A stretch of 58,218 bases of DNA. It comes from Vibrio proteolyticus NBRC 13287. GTDB taxonomy: Bacteria; Pseudomonadota; Gammaproteobacteria; Enterobacterales; Vibrionaceae. A program made the translations under genes and the position numbers. Below are positions 36,456 through 45,048 of the stretch, one piece after another. The stretch's first letter is position 1; each line of letters starts with the position of its first letter. The DNA lies in the NCBI RefSeq assembly GCF_000467125.1, contig NZ_BATJ01000017.1, forward strand, positions 1-58,218, given 5' to 3'. The notes beneath the pieces are model-generated. The model was not told the DNA's origin and did not search any database. It was given only the letters and a program-made list of their open reading frames with translations.

Positions 36456-36633
36456 CATCGTTAGACTGACGACGCTTGTCTCTGATAAAAAGTATGCCAC
36501 CGACCACCAAAGCAGCGACCGACACGGTAAACAGCGCAGGCATTTCCAATACCCAGGCTAATACGGCCGTCACAAAGGCAACAAACGTGATCATCCGGCT
36601 GCCGGACATAACTCGACCGAGTTTTCTGCTCAT
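36442..36633 (-). CDS. Small inner-membrane protein, unknown
   Basis: A 63-residue protein with a basic start (MSRKLGRVMSGSR), then two hydrophobic helices (about 14-30 and 34-50) separated by a short EMPALF turn, and a charged tail (RDKRRQSNDEKSA). A GGAGG Shine-Dalgarno in front of the ATG at 36633 is strong evidence of translation. Its stop lies inside the terminator stem of the opposite gene. No function can be assigned. Confidence 0.75.
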   Translation of the reverse strand: MSRKLGRVMSGSRMITFVAFVTAVLAWVLEMPALFTVSVAALVVGGILFIRDKRRQSNDEKSA

Positions 36634-36817
36634 AGTGCCTCCTGTCAATCAGACGTTGAGAATACTCTAACCTCGTTCGGCTAAGAACGTTCTGATGATA
36701 TTTTGCACAACCTTGCCGAGTATTCATCCTGTTTACTATTAATTTCCCGCTTGAGTCACAAAAAATAGAATGGCGTTCCATATATATAAACCAGACAAAT
36801 CATTACGTTCGAATCAT

Positions 36818-36840
36818 AAAAAACCCGGTCTGAGACCGGG
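36818..36840 (-). terminator. Terminator of RimK-like gene
   Basis: On the minus strand, CCCGGTC-TCA-GACCGGG then TTTTTTATG, 20 bp after the RimK-like stop. Confidence 0.88.
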
Positions 36841-36859
36841 CTTGAGATAGAACCAATGA

Positions 36860-38311
36860 TCAGAAACCCCGCATCTGAATACGACGCAAAAACTCAGTCA
36901 TGATCCGGTCGTAAAGCAAATCGCCGAGGAACGCATCCTCAACATGACGGTCAATGCTCGGGTTATCATTCACTTCTATCACGTAAACCTGACCGTCAAT
37001 TTCTTTCAGATCCACACCATATAAGCCGCCACCAATCAGGTTGGCCGCTTTTACCGCCACATCCACTACCGCTTTAGGCACCTGTTTCAAATCAAGTGTC
37101 TCAAAACCGCCGGAAGAAACCCGGCCGCTGCTGTGATGCTGATATATTTGCCAATGTCCACTGCTCATCATGTACTTACAGGCATAAATCGGCTGACGGT
37201 TCATCACGCCAATGCGCCAGTCGAAATCGGTCGGCATAAAGGCCTGAGCCAGAATCAGAGCGCTTTTTTCAAACAGCGCCGCCGCTTCTTTTTCCAGTTC
37301 GGCTTCTGTGCGTACTTTCACCACCCCGCGCGAGAACGCCCCGTCCGGAATCTTCAGTACCATCGGCAGCGCCAGCTGCGCCAGCAGATGCCGTTTCCAT
37401 TCCGGATCCATACCCTGAATGATGACACTTTGAGGCGCTGGTACTTTGTGTCGGTGCAGCAATTCCGTCAGAAAGACTTTGTTGGTGCACTTCATGATAG
37501 ACTCGGAATCGTCCACGACCACCAGCCCTAACTTTTCAGCCGACTTAGCAAATCGGTAAGTGTAGTTGCTGATGTTGGTGGTCGCACGGATAAACAACCC
37601 ATCAAACTCCCCCAACCGGCTGATGTCGTCCGGAGAGATGGTTTCCAGATTCATCCCTAAACGGCTGGCCGCTTTGCGAAAATGCTTCAGTGCCGAGGCA
37701 TCAGACGGTGGCATTTTTTCGTCCGCATCCACCAGCATGGCAATGTCGTAACGTGCCTTTTTCTCCAACTTAGGCTTGCGCCATATTTTGGTCGAGAATT
37801 GCTCCAGCGCCGCGATGAACATATCCTGTTCATTCCCCGCCAGATCCTGAAAGGCAGACGGCGCTATTCTGGCAATTTGCCACTGGCCGTTGAGTTGGGT
37901 CATTTCCAGTTCTATTACTGGAACCATAAATTGTTCAAACAGGCGCTTCGCCAGTTTTTCCAGCCCCACCTGTTCGGTGCGACCGAAATAAATCTTACAG
38001 CGTATTTCGCTGAGCTCCTGCGGCAATTTATGGGCTTTGAAATTGCCAGAAGAGAGTAGAAACGGCTGGTTGATGTCATTTAGCGCCATTACACTCGGGA
38101 TCACCCGGTGGCCCCGGGCCTCCGCCATCAAGGAGCAGTAATAACCGCTACCCATGTAATGATAATCACGACACAAGTTCACTACCTGCACATTTTTGTG
38201 CCCAGCAGGCCACTGCCCACCTAGGTACTGATCCACACTCACCACCTGTTCAGACGGGAAATAATCCTGCCAGTCACTGGTGCTGTCAGTCACGATTAAA
38301 AGATTTGCCAT
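36860..38311 (-). CDS. RimK-like ATP-grasp ligase with N-terminal RLAN-type domain
   Basis: A 483-residue cytosolic protein. The C-terminal ATP-grasp domain (about 275-480) has the nucleotide-binding LPMVLKIPDGAFSRGV, the DWRIGVMNRQPIYACKYMM strand pair and the Mg2+ motif VIEVNDNPS near the end. The family makes amide bonds between a carboxylate and an amine; E. coli RimK adds glutamate to ribosomal protein S6. The N-terminal 150 residues match the extra domain of RimK relatives (RLAN type), absent in true RimK. Divergent from a GNAT/C39 peptidase fusion with only 72 bp between. Substrate unknown. Confidence 0.85.
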   Translation of the reverse strand: MANLLIVTDSTSDWQDYFPSEQVVSVDQYLGGQWPAGHKNVQVVNLCRDYHYMGSGYYCSLMAEARGHRVIPSVMALNDINQPFLLSSGNFKAHKLPQELSEIRCKIYFGRTEQVGLEKLAKRLFEQFMVPVIELEMTQLNGQWQIARIAPSAFQDLAGNEQDMFIAALEQFSTKIWRKPKLEKKARYDIAMLVDADEKMPPSDASALKHFRKAASRLGMNLETISPDDISRLGEFDGLFIRATTNISNYTYRFAKSAEKLGLVVVDDSESIMKCTNKVFLTELLHRHKVPAPQSVIIQGMDPEWKRHLLAQLALPMVLKIPDGAFSRGVVKVRTEAELEKEAAALFEKSALILAQAFMPTDFDWRIGVMNRQPIYACKYMMSSGHWQIYQHHSSGRVSSGGFETLDLKQVPKAVVDVAVKAANLIGGGLYGVDLKEIDGQVYVIEVNDNPSIDRHVEDAFLGDLLYDRIMTEFLRRIQMRGF

Positions 38312-38323
38312 TGGTGTATTTTT

Positions 38324-38337
38324 CCTATTGCAATAGG
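38324..38337. promoter_or_regulatory. Perfect 14-bp palindrome between RimK-like and GNAT-C39 genes
   Basis: CCTATTGCAATAGG, 12 bp before the RimK-like start and 46 bp before the GNAT-C39 start. As DNA it could be the operator of both genes. As RNA it forms CCUAU-UGCA-AUAGG, covering the AGGA ribosome-binding site of the RimK-like gene. Confidence 0.6.
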
Positions 38338-38383
38338 TTTATTATCGCGAGGCAATCGTGCGTGCCTTGTTTAAGGAATACGG

Positions 38384-39502
38384 ATGGACATCCGCCTAGC
38401 TCTCTCTCGAGACCTCTCCGCTCTTAACGAACTGGAAAACACCCTGTTTGACGGAGATAAAATTTCTCCACGTCAAATGAAGCGTTTCCTACAGTCAGGT
38501 CAAGCCATGATTTTCGTTGCTGAAGATAGGGGCACTCTGGCGGGTTACGCTTTGTTGCTATTTCATCAAGGTACACAGCTGTCAAGATTGTATTCGATTG
38601 CCGTTAAACCTGATTTCAGAGGCCGGGGAATTGCGCAATCTTTGATTGAACAATGCGAGCGTGCTGCTCTTGATCAAGGTTGCATTACATTACGACTAGA
38701 AGTGCGCGAAGACAATACGTCAGCGATAAAATTGTATGAAAAATTAGGCTTTAAAACGTTGCGTTTGCTGGTGCATTATTACGATGATCTGTGTGATGGT
38801 CTACGAATGCAAAAACGCCTGTCGCCACAAGGCCCGAGCGTGACGCTGCCAATGCCACTCTACATCCAAACCACACCATTTACCTGTGGCGCAGCCTGTC
38901 TGCTGATGAGCTTTGCCTGCCTGGATCCTCACTATCAACCGAGTCGTTCACACGAGCTGCAACTGTGGCGTGAAGCCACTACCATTTTTATGGCGGCGGG
39001 GCACGGCGGGTGCAGTGGGCAAGGCCTGGCACTGGCGGCCGCAAAACGCGGCTACCATGTCGAACTGTGGAGCCAGTCTCAGAGCACTCCGTTTATTGAC
39101 AGTGTGCGCGATCCCAACAAGAAAGACGTGATAGAGATCGTTCATCAGGATTTTTGCCATCAGTTGCTCTCTCAGGACGTGGCCACGATTGCATCCCCAC
39201 CCAATCAAGCCATTCTGGAGCATTGGGTAAGCCAGGGTGCCTGCGTGCTCCTGCTCATCAGCACTTACCGTTTCGATGGTAAAAAAGAGCCGCACTGGGT
39301 GATACTGAGCGGGATGAACGAGCAATTTTTCTTCATCCATGATCCCCATGCACCGTCAGAAAAAGACACTGTTGCCTCTGCGTACGTGCCCGTGGGCAAG
39401 CGCCTGCTGACGCAGATCCTGGGGTTTGGAAAGCAGAAACACACCGCGTGTGTTGTGATTGAACCAGCCACCGAAGCTACAGCTTCAGCGCCGGTTGAAT
39501 AA
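38384..39502 (+). CDS. GNAT N-acetyltransferase fused to C39-like cysteine peptidase
   Basis: A 372-residue two-domain protein. Residues 1-146 are a GNAT domain with acetyl-CoA loop RGRGIA (79-84) and the typical LYEKLGFK (118-124), like RimI. Residues about 158-360 form a peptidase C39-like papain fold: Cys168 in TPFTCGAAC, His304 in EPHWVILSG and Asp320 in FIHDPH make a plausible triad. C39 peptidases cleave double-glycine leader peptides. No membrane or ABC domain is attached, so this is a soluble enzyme. Its 3' end overlaps the convergent LysR gene by 26 bp. It pairs with the RimK-like ligase; together they may process and modify a peptide. Confidence 0.85.
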   Translation: MDIRLALSRDLSALNELENTLFDGDKISPRQMKRFLQSGQAMIFVAEDRGTLAGYALLLFHQGTQLSRLYSIAVKPDFRGRGIAQSLIEQCERAALDQGCITLRLEVREDNTSAIKLYEKLGFKTLRLLVHYYDDLCDGLRMQKRLSPQGPSVTLPMPLYIQTTPFTCGAACLLMSFACLDPHYQPSRSHELQLWREATTIFMAAGHGGCSGQGLALAAAKRGYHVELWSQSQSTPFIDSVRDPNKKDVIEIVHQDFCHQLLSQDVATIASPPNQAILEHWVSQGACVLLLISTYRFDGKKEPHWVILSGMNEQFFFIHDPHAPSEKDTVASAYVPVGKRLLTQILGFGKQKHTACVVIEPATEATASAPVE

Positions 39503-40358
39503 AATCAATGAACGCCGATATTCGCCGCGCCACCGACGAAGATTTGTAATATACCGCGTTGACCTGTTCGCGGCCGGATATCGGCTGATATTCATGCTCC
39601 AGCAGCGCAATCAAACGGCCCGCGGCAATATCTTCCCGAACCATAAACCCGGACAAACAAGCAATCCCATTGCCCTCCAGAGCCAGCAAACGCACGGTTT
39701 CACCATTACTCGAACTGATGGTCGGTTCAATGTAACCGGCGCCTTGCAGTGGCCAGCGATTCAGATTACGCGCCCCGACAAAACCGATGCGTTCATGATG
39801 CGAAAGATCTGCCGCTGTGGCTGGTACACCACGTTGGCGTAGATACGCTGGCGATGCCACGATAAACAGTTGGCTGGTGCCCAGAGGACGGGCATGCAAG
39901 GTCGAGTCACTCAAGTCGCCGATACGAATGGCAATGTCGGTGCGCTTTTCCAGCAAGTCGACAAAGCCTTCATTTGACGACAGCTCCAGCTCAATGTCCG
40001 GGTACGCCTGTTTAAAAGGTTTGATCAAAGGAATCAGCTGATGAAACACAAACGGGCTCGCCGCGTCCACCCGCAAACGTCCTTTCGGCCGTTCCCCCCG
40101 GGCAATGACCTCTTCTTCCGCTTGCTGAATCAGAAGCAAACCACGCCGGACGGTATCGACGAACTGACGCCCTTCATCGGTCAGCTCTACTCTTCTGGTG
40201 GTGCGGTTAAGCAACGTCACACCAAGCTGCTTTTCCAGTTTGCTGACGGCTCGGGAGACACGGGCTACCTGTACATCCAGGTTGTCTGCCGCCGCCGAGA
40301 ATCCACCGCTGTCGACTACCGCCAGCAAAATTTCCAGATCGTCAGAACGGGTTAACAT
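39477..40358 (-). CDS. LysR-family transcriptional regulator
   Basis: A 293-residue regulator. The N-terminal winged helix (about 5-62: LEILLAVVDSGGFSAAADNL, then VSRAVSKLEKQLG) and the C-terminal periplasmic-binding-like effector domain (about 90-290) are complete. The ATG at 40358 has GGAGAG upstream. Divergent from an MFS transporter, with a GTTATTT-GT-AAATAAC palindrome between them that fits a LysR operator (T-N11-A type). It probably controls the transporter. Confidence 0.9.
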   Translation of the reverse strand: MLTRSDDLEILLAVVDSGGFSAAADNLDVQVARVSRAVSKLEKQLGVTLLNRTTRRVELTDEGRQFVDTVRRGLLLIQQAEEEVIARGERPKGRLRVDAASPFVFHQLIPLIKPFKQAYPDIELELSSNEGFVDLLEKRTDIAIRIGDLSDSTLHARPLGTSQLFIVASPAYLRQRGVPATAADLSHHERIGFVGARNLNRWPLQGAGYIEPTISSSNGETVRLLALEGNGIACLSGFMVREDIAAGRLIALLEHEYQPISGREQVNAVYYKSSSVARRISAFIDFIQPALKL

Positions 40359-40403
40359 GCTTCTCTCCAGATCAATATTGAATTTTTCTAATAATAACAA
40401 AAG

Positions 40404-40419
40404 TTATTTGTAAATAACG
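40404..40419. promoter_or_regulatory. Palindrome in LysR/MFS divergent region
   Basis: GTTATTTGTAAATAAC, 7-bp arms around GT. Located between the divergent starts, next to a TTGACA at 40427-40432 with TAATAC at 40448-40453 as a possible transporter promoter. Confidence 0.55.
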
Positions 40420-40510
40420 CTGTTTTTGACAAAGAAAAACTTCTCAATAATACCTCTCACTTAACCGCAGGTGTTTCACACCACGTTTCACTGAATGAGG
40501 TCCACTTTTT

Positions 40511-41695
40511 ATGCCTTTAGCTCTTTTTGCCTTAACCCTGAGTGCGTTTGCTATCGGGACAACCGAGTTTGTCATCGTCGGATTGATTCCGACCATGGCC
40601 GCGGATTTGCACGTTTCCCTGCCCTCTGCTGGCTTACTGGTCAGTCTCTATGCGCTGGGGGTTGCGGTCGGCGCGCCCGTCCTGACTGCCCTGACCAGTC
40701 GCTGGAATCGCAAAGCCGTTCTGCTGAGTGTCATGAGCCTGTTTGTTGCCGGGAACCTGCTCGCCTGGCAAGCTCCAGGTTACAACACTCTGATTCTGGC
40801 TCGTATACTGACAGGTCTGGCGCACGGGGTGTTCTTTTCCATCGGCTCAACCATTGCAACCGGACTGGTGGCCAAAGACAAAGCCGCCAGCGCCATCGCG
40901 ATCATGTTCACCGGGCTCACCGTAGCGCTGGTGACAGGTGTGCCGCTTGGCACCTATATTGGTCAAACGCTGGGCTGGCAAGCCACCTTTCTCACTGTAG
41001 CCATTCTCGGCATCATCGCATTGGCCGGCAGTGCGTTTCTGGTACCTGCGAATCTGAAACAACCGCCAGTCACCAAACTCTCAGCCCAAATGAAAGTCCT
41101 GACTCACCCAAGGCTGCTGTTGATTTATGCCATCACTGCACTTGGCTACGGGGGTACCTTTACCGCGTTTACGTTTTTGGCGCCGATTCTGCAAGAAGTG
41201 GCCGGTTTCAGTGCGGGATCCGTCGGCCTGATTATGTTGGTTTACGGGGTTTCCGTCGCCATCGGGAATATCTGGGGAGGCCGTCTGGCCGACCAGCACG
41301 GGCCAATTAAAGCCCTGACCCTGATCTTTACTGGTCTGGCTGCGGTACTGCTGGCACTGACATTCAGCGCGCACTCTCCATTTGGTGCGGTCTTCACCAT
41401 CTTAATCTGGGGGGCATTCGCCTTTGGTAACGTACCAGGCTTGCAGGTCTACGTGGTCAAACTGGCAGAGCGTTATACCCCGGATGCCGTGGATGTGGCG
41501 TCTGGCCTGAATATCGCGGCCTTCAATGTCGGTATCGCGCTGGGCGCCTGGGGAGGTGGCCTGATCGTAGAACACGCCGACTTGATGGATACTCCCTGGA
41601 TTGGTGCGCTGATCGTACTTATCGCCCTGCTGATGACCCGTCTGAGCGGTACGTTGGACAAACGGAGCCTTCCACAGGCTAGCCCACAACGCTAA
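40511..41695 (+). CDS. MFS transporter (AraJ/YdhP-like)
   Basis: A 394-residue major facilitator with 12 predicted helices. The first helix carries FAIGTTEFVIVGLIPTMA, typical of the DHA1 sugar/arabinose-efflux-like subgroup. The helix 2-3 loop has the GxxxxxxxNRK variant motif (LTSRWNRKAVLL) and helix 4 has RILTGLAHGVFFS. Likely an exporter of small molecules. Divergent from the LysR gene, and followed by a weak terminator before the aminotransferase unit. Confidence 0.9.
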   Translation: MPLALFALTLSAFAIGTTEFVIVGLIPTMAADLHVSLPSAGLLVSLYALGVAVGAPVLTALTSRWNRKAVLLSVMSLFVAGNLLAWQAPGYNTLILARILTGLAHGVFFSIGSTIATGLVAKDKAASAIAIMFTGLTVALVTGVPLGTYIGQTLGWQATFLTVAILGIIALAGSAFLVPANLKQPPVTKLSAQMKVLTHPRLLLIYAITALGYGGTFTAFTFLAPILQEVAGFSAGSVGLIMLVYGVSVAIGNIWGGRLADQHGPIKALTLIFTGLAAVLLALTFSAHSPFGAVFTILIWGAFAFGNVPGLQVYVVKLAERYTPDAVDVASGLNIAAFNVGIALGAWGGGLIVEHADLMDTPWIGALIVLIALLMTRLSGTLDKRSLPQASPQR

Positions 41696-41714
41696 GCGGG
41701 TTAAGGTATTCAAT

Positions 41715-41745
41715 GCGGCCGCACAGTGATTTGCTGCCGCTTTTT
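41715..41745 (+). terminator. Possible terminator after MFS gene
   Basis: GCGGC (41715-41719) pairs with GCCGC (41736-41740), followed by TTTTT. The loop is long, so moderate support. Confidence 0.5.
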
Positions 41746-41820
41746 ACGTTCTGCGGCTACGCAGGTGAAACTATCGACTATTCTGCTAATAACACCGCGG
41801 GATTTGCAGGAGAAGTTTCC

Positions 41821-43161
41821 ATGTCGCACGTATTCCATCGTCACTGTCATTCCACACTGCCCATGATCGCTTCAGGTCGGGGCGTCTATCTGTTCGATAC
41901 TGAAGGCAAGCGCTATCTGGATGCCTGTGGCGGTGCGGCGGTTTCCAATCTCGGCCATGACAATCACAGCGTCAAACGCGCTATCGCCCAACAAATGGAG
42001 CACATTCCGTTTGCCCATACCGGCTTTTTCACTAATCAGCCTGCCGAAGAGCTGGCGACCCTCCTGTGTCAACTGGCACCTGAACCGCTCAATCGTGTCT
42101 ACTTCGTCAGCGGCGGCTCTGAAGCGGTGGAAAGCGCATTGAAACTGGCCCGGCAATATTTTCTGGAAAAAGGTCAGCCGGAGAAATGCGAATTTATTGC
42201 GCGCCGGCAAAGTTACCACGGCAACACACTCGGAGCTCTGGCTGTCGGAGGCAATGAATGGCGGCGCGAGCAGTTTCGCCCGCTGTTAACGCCCGCTCAC
42301 CACATTGCTCCTTGTTACAGCTACCGGGATCAACGTGAAGATGAAAGCGAACAGGCGTACGCACTGCGGGTCGCCAATGAGCTGGAAGCACGCATTCTTG
42401 AGGTCGGGGCTGAAAAAATCATGGCGTTTGTTGCTGAGCCGGTTGTTGGTGCGACGGCAGGCGCTCTGCCGGCGATCAAAGGTTACTTTCAACGTATCCG
42501 CGAAATCTGCGACCAATACGACGTGTTGCTGATCCTGGACGAAGTAATGTGCGGGGTGGGAAGAACCGGGACTTTCTATGCCTTCGAGCAGGATGACGTC
42601 ATCCCGGATATGGTGACTATCGCAAAAGGACTGGGCGCAGGGTATCAGCCCATCGGTGCCGTGCTGGTTGCCGAACCGATTTATCAGGCAATTGCTGAAG
42701 GGAGCGGTTTTTTCCAGCACGGGCATACCTTTATGTGTCACCCCATGGCTTGCGCCGCGGCGTTGGCTACTGTGAAATGCATTGTCGATAATGATCTGTT
42801 GCAGCACGTCCGGGCAAAAGGATACCAGCTCAAAGAAAAGCTACGCTGGACGGTAGGCAAATTGCCCAATGTGGGGGATATTCGTGGTCGAGGGCTGTTT
42901 ATCGGCATTGAACTGGTGTCAGATCAAGCCAGCAAAGCGCCTTTTCCTCCACAGCTGGCGGTACACAAACGCATCAAAGCTCAAGCAATGGCCAACGGCC
43001 TGATGATCTATCCGATGGGCGGGACCATCGACGGACGACGTGGCGACCATATTCTACTCGCCCCCCCCTTCATCATCGAAGACAGCGAAATCGATGAACT
43101 GATCGACAAACTCTATCTAACCTTGCGTCAGGTGTTTCATGAGCTGGAGGGCCAGCAATGA
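41821..43161 (+). CDS. Class III PLP aminotransferase of a catabolic operon
   Basis: A 446-residue omega-amino-acid or amine transaminase. VSGGSEAVESALK (96-108) binds the cofactor phosphate, DEVMCGVGR (240-248) gives Asp240, and AKGLGAGYQPIGA holds Schiff-base Lys269. The ATG at 41821 with AGGAGAAG is chosen; an upstream in-frame ATG at 41713 lacks a Shine-Dalgarno and lies within the terminator. It overlaps the beta-keto acid cleavage enzyme gene by ATGA, so its keto product may be that enzyme's substrate. The amino donor is not evident. Confidence 0.88.
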   Translation: MSHVFHRHCHSTLPMIASGRGVYLFDTEGKRYLDACGGAAVSNLGHDNHSVKRAIAQQMEHIPFAHTGFFTNQPAEELATLLCQLAPEPLNRVYFVSGGSEAVESALKLARQYFLEKGQPEKCEFIARRQSYHGNTLGALAVGGNEWRREQFRPLLTPAHHIAPCYSYRDQREDESEQAYALRVANELEARILEVGAEKIMAFVAEPVVGATAGALPAIKGYFQRIREICDQYDVLLILDEVMCGVGRTGTFYAFEQDDVIPDMVTIAKGLGAGYQPIGAVLVAEPIYQAIAEGSGFFQHGHTFMCHPMACAAALATVKCIVDNDLLQHVRAKGYQLKEKLRWTVGKLPNVGDIRGRGLFIGIELVSDQASKAPFPPQLAVHKRIKAQAMANGLMIYPMGGTIDGRRGDHILLAPPFIIEDSEIDELIDKLYLTLRQVFHELEGQQ

Positions 43162-43979
43162 CTCATAGCATCGCGATGATTGTCGCGCCAAACGGAGCAC
43201 GTAAGACCAAGCAGCACCATGCAGCGCTCCCCGTTTCGGTCAGTGAAATTCGTGCAGAAGCTGTCGCCTGCCGCGATGCCGGCGCCGCCATGATCCACTT
43301 ACACGCTCGCGATCCACAAGGTGCACATTCGCTGACCATCAACGACAACCAGGCCGTCTATCAGCAGGTCAAACAGGCGGTGGGTGACAGCATGATCGTC
43401 CAGCTCACCACGGAAGCGGTCGGTCAGTACACGCCCGAGCAACAAATGGCTCTGATCCGGGCCGTACGGCCAGAAGCAGCCTCATTTGCGCTCAAAGAGC
43501 TGATCCCCACGCAGGAACACATTCCTCAAGCCAGTGACTTCTTTCACTGGGTCGCCAGCCAGAATATCCTCTCCCAATACATCCTCTACTCCCCGCCAGA
43601 GCTCGCCGAGTATGTGCGCTTGGTTCAGAATGGGTTACTTCCTGAGCAAAAACATCACCTTTTGCTAGTCTTAGGTAGGTATCACCAAAATCAGCAATCC
43701 GATCCGCAGGATCTGCTGCCATTTTTCAGCCCCTACTTCTCACAATTGAAGTGCCGCTGGGCTGTATGTGCGTTTGGCAGTCAGGAAGCGCAGTGCCTTA
43801 CCGCGGGTGCCCTTTTGGGGGGCGATGTTCGGGTGGGGTTCGAGAACAATCACCTGACGTTGTCTGGTCAGCCAGCCATCAGTAACGCGGAGCAGGTAGC
43901 GTCGATGCGGCAAATATTGCACTCACTTAACATACAAACACTGGATGCCGAAGGTTTGCGCCAGCAGTTGGTAAGCTGA
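43158..43979 (+). CDS. Beta-keto acid cleavage enzyme (BKACE, DUF849)
   Basis: A 273-residue TIM-barrel enzyme that reacts a beta-keto acid with acetyl-CoA to give acetoacetate and an acyl-CoA. The family zinc motif HLHARD is at 47-52, the TTEAVGQYTPEQQMALIRAV region supplies the next barrel strand, and FGSQEAQC lies near 207. The best known member is the 3-keto-5-aminohexanoate cleavage enzyme Kce of lysine fermentation; many relatives act on other keto acids. It is translationally coupled to the aminotransferase. Substrate unknown; no acyl-CoA partner enzymes are in the window. Confidence 0.85.
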   Translation: MTHSIAMIVAPNGARKTKQHHAALPVSVSEIRAEAVACRDAGAAMIHLHARDPQGAHSLTINDNQAVYQQVKQAVGDSMIVQLTTEAVGQYTPEQQMALIRAVRPEAASFALKELIPTQEHIPQASDFFHWVASQNILSQYILYSPPELAEYVRLVQNGLLPEQKHHLLLVLGRYHQNQQSDPQDLLPFFSPYFSQLKCRWAVCAFGSQEAQCLTAGALLGGDVRVGFENNHLTLSGQPAISNAEQVASMRQILHSLNIQTLDAEGLRQQLVS

Positions 43980-44020
43980 ATTGGCATCATTATGGATGAA
44001 CATTGGAATAAGGAAGGATC

Positions 44021-44995
44021 ATGAAATCAATCAAATCAGTGATCACGGCCGCTGCCACAGCGCTGATGGTCAGTACCGCTTTCAGTGCCTCGGCCGAAGA
44101 AACATTTGTCACCATAGGGACGGGTGGGGTGACGGGGGTGTATTACCCGACCGGTGGGGCCATCTGTCGCCTGGTGAATAAATCCCGCGAAGAGCACGGG
44201 GTACGATGTTCAGTGGAGAGCACCGGCGGCTCAATTTACAACCTGAATACCATACGTGCCGGTGAGCTGGATCTGGGGATTGTTCAGTCTGACTGGCAAT
44301 ATCATGCCTACAACGGCTCCAGTGAATTTTCTGATGCGGGTCCGTTCAAAGATCTGCGCGCGGTTTTCTCGATTCACCCGGAACCCTTTACCGTCGTCGC
44401 GCGCAGTGATGCCGGTATCAAAACGTTTGATGATCTCAAAGGTAAACGGGTGAACATCGGTAACCCAGGTTCTGGTCAGCGAGGCACCATGGAAGTCCTG
44501 ATGAAGCAGTATGGCTGGACCAACGATGACTTTAAACTGGTCTCCGAGCTGAAAGCCGCAGAGCAGTCTAAAGCGCTGTGTGACAACAAAATTGATGCGA
44601 TGGTTTACACCGTCGGCCATCCGAGTGGCGCGATTAAAGAAGCCACCACTTCTTGTGACAGCAAAATCGTCGAAGTTTCCGGACCGAATGTCGACAAGTT
44701 GGTGGCAGACAACAGCTTCTATCGTGTTGCGTCCGTCCCAGGCGGTATGTATAACGGTAATCCGGATGACGTGATGACCTTCGGTGTTGGTGCGACCTTT
44801 GTCACCTCAAGTAAAGTCCCTGAAGCTGTGGTGTATCAGATTGTCAAAGCGGTGTTTGATAACTTTGAAGATTTCAAAAAACTGCATCCGGCGTTTGCCA
44901 ATCTGAAAAAAGAAGAGATGATCAAAGACGGTTTGTCTGCCCCTCTGCATCCAGGTGCGATCAAATATTACAAAGAAGCCGGGTTGATGAAATAG
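44021..44995 (+). CDS. TAXI-family TRAP solute-binding protein, orphan
   Basis: A 324-residue periplasmic protein. A signal peptide covers about 1-24 (cut after SASA), then comes the TAXI start FVTIGTGGVTGVYYPTGGAIC (about 28-48). The body contains GNPGSGQRGTMEVL and VYTVGHPSGAIKE, both typical. TAXI proteins feed fused TRAP permeases, often with glutamate-like or dicarboxylate ligands. Here no permease is adjacent; it closes the aminotransferase-BKACE unit with a 41-bp gap and a strong AAGGAAGG Shine-Dalgarno, so it probably binds the same operon's substrate. Confidence 0.9.
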   Translation: MKSIKSVITAAATALMVSTAFSASAEETFVTIGTGGVTGVYYPTGGAICRLVNKSREEHGVRCSVESTGGSIYNLNTIRAGELDLGIVQSDWQYHAYNGSSEFSDAGPFKDLRAVFSIHPEPFTVVARSDAGIKTFDDLKGKRVNIGNPGSGQRGTMEVLMKQYGWTNDDFKLVSELKAAEQSKALCDNKIDAMVYTVGHPSGAIKEATTSCDSKIVEVSGPNVDKLVADNSFYRVASVPGGMYNGNPDDVMTFGVGATFVTSSKVPEAVVYQIVKAVFDNFEDFKKLHPAFANLKKEEMIKDGLSAPLHPGAIKYYKEAGLMK

Positions 44996-45012
44996 CACTC
45001 CCGACGAATGCT

Positions 45013-45046
45013 ACAGCGCCATCCTCTGAGATGGCGCTGTTTTTCT
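45013..45046 (+). terminator. Terminator after TAXI gene
   Basis: An 11-bp perfect stem ACAGCGCCATC / GATGGCGCTGT, loop CTCTGA, then TTTTCT. Confidence 0.9.
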
Positions 45047-45048
45047 AT

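Noticed and set aside
40495..41310. 271-codon plus-strand frame overlapping the MFS gene
   Set aside because: Cys/Arg/Ser-rich translation in the wrong frame; the overlapping 12-helix MFS frame is the real one.
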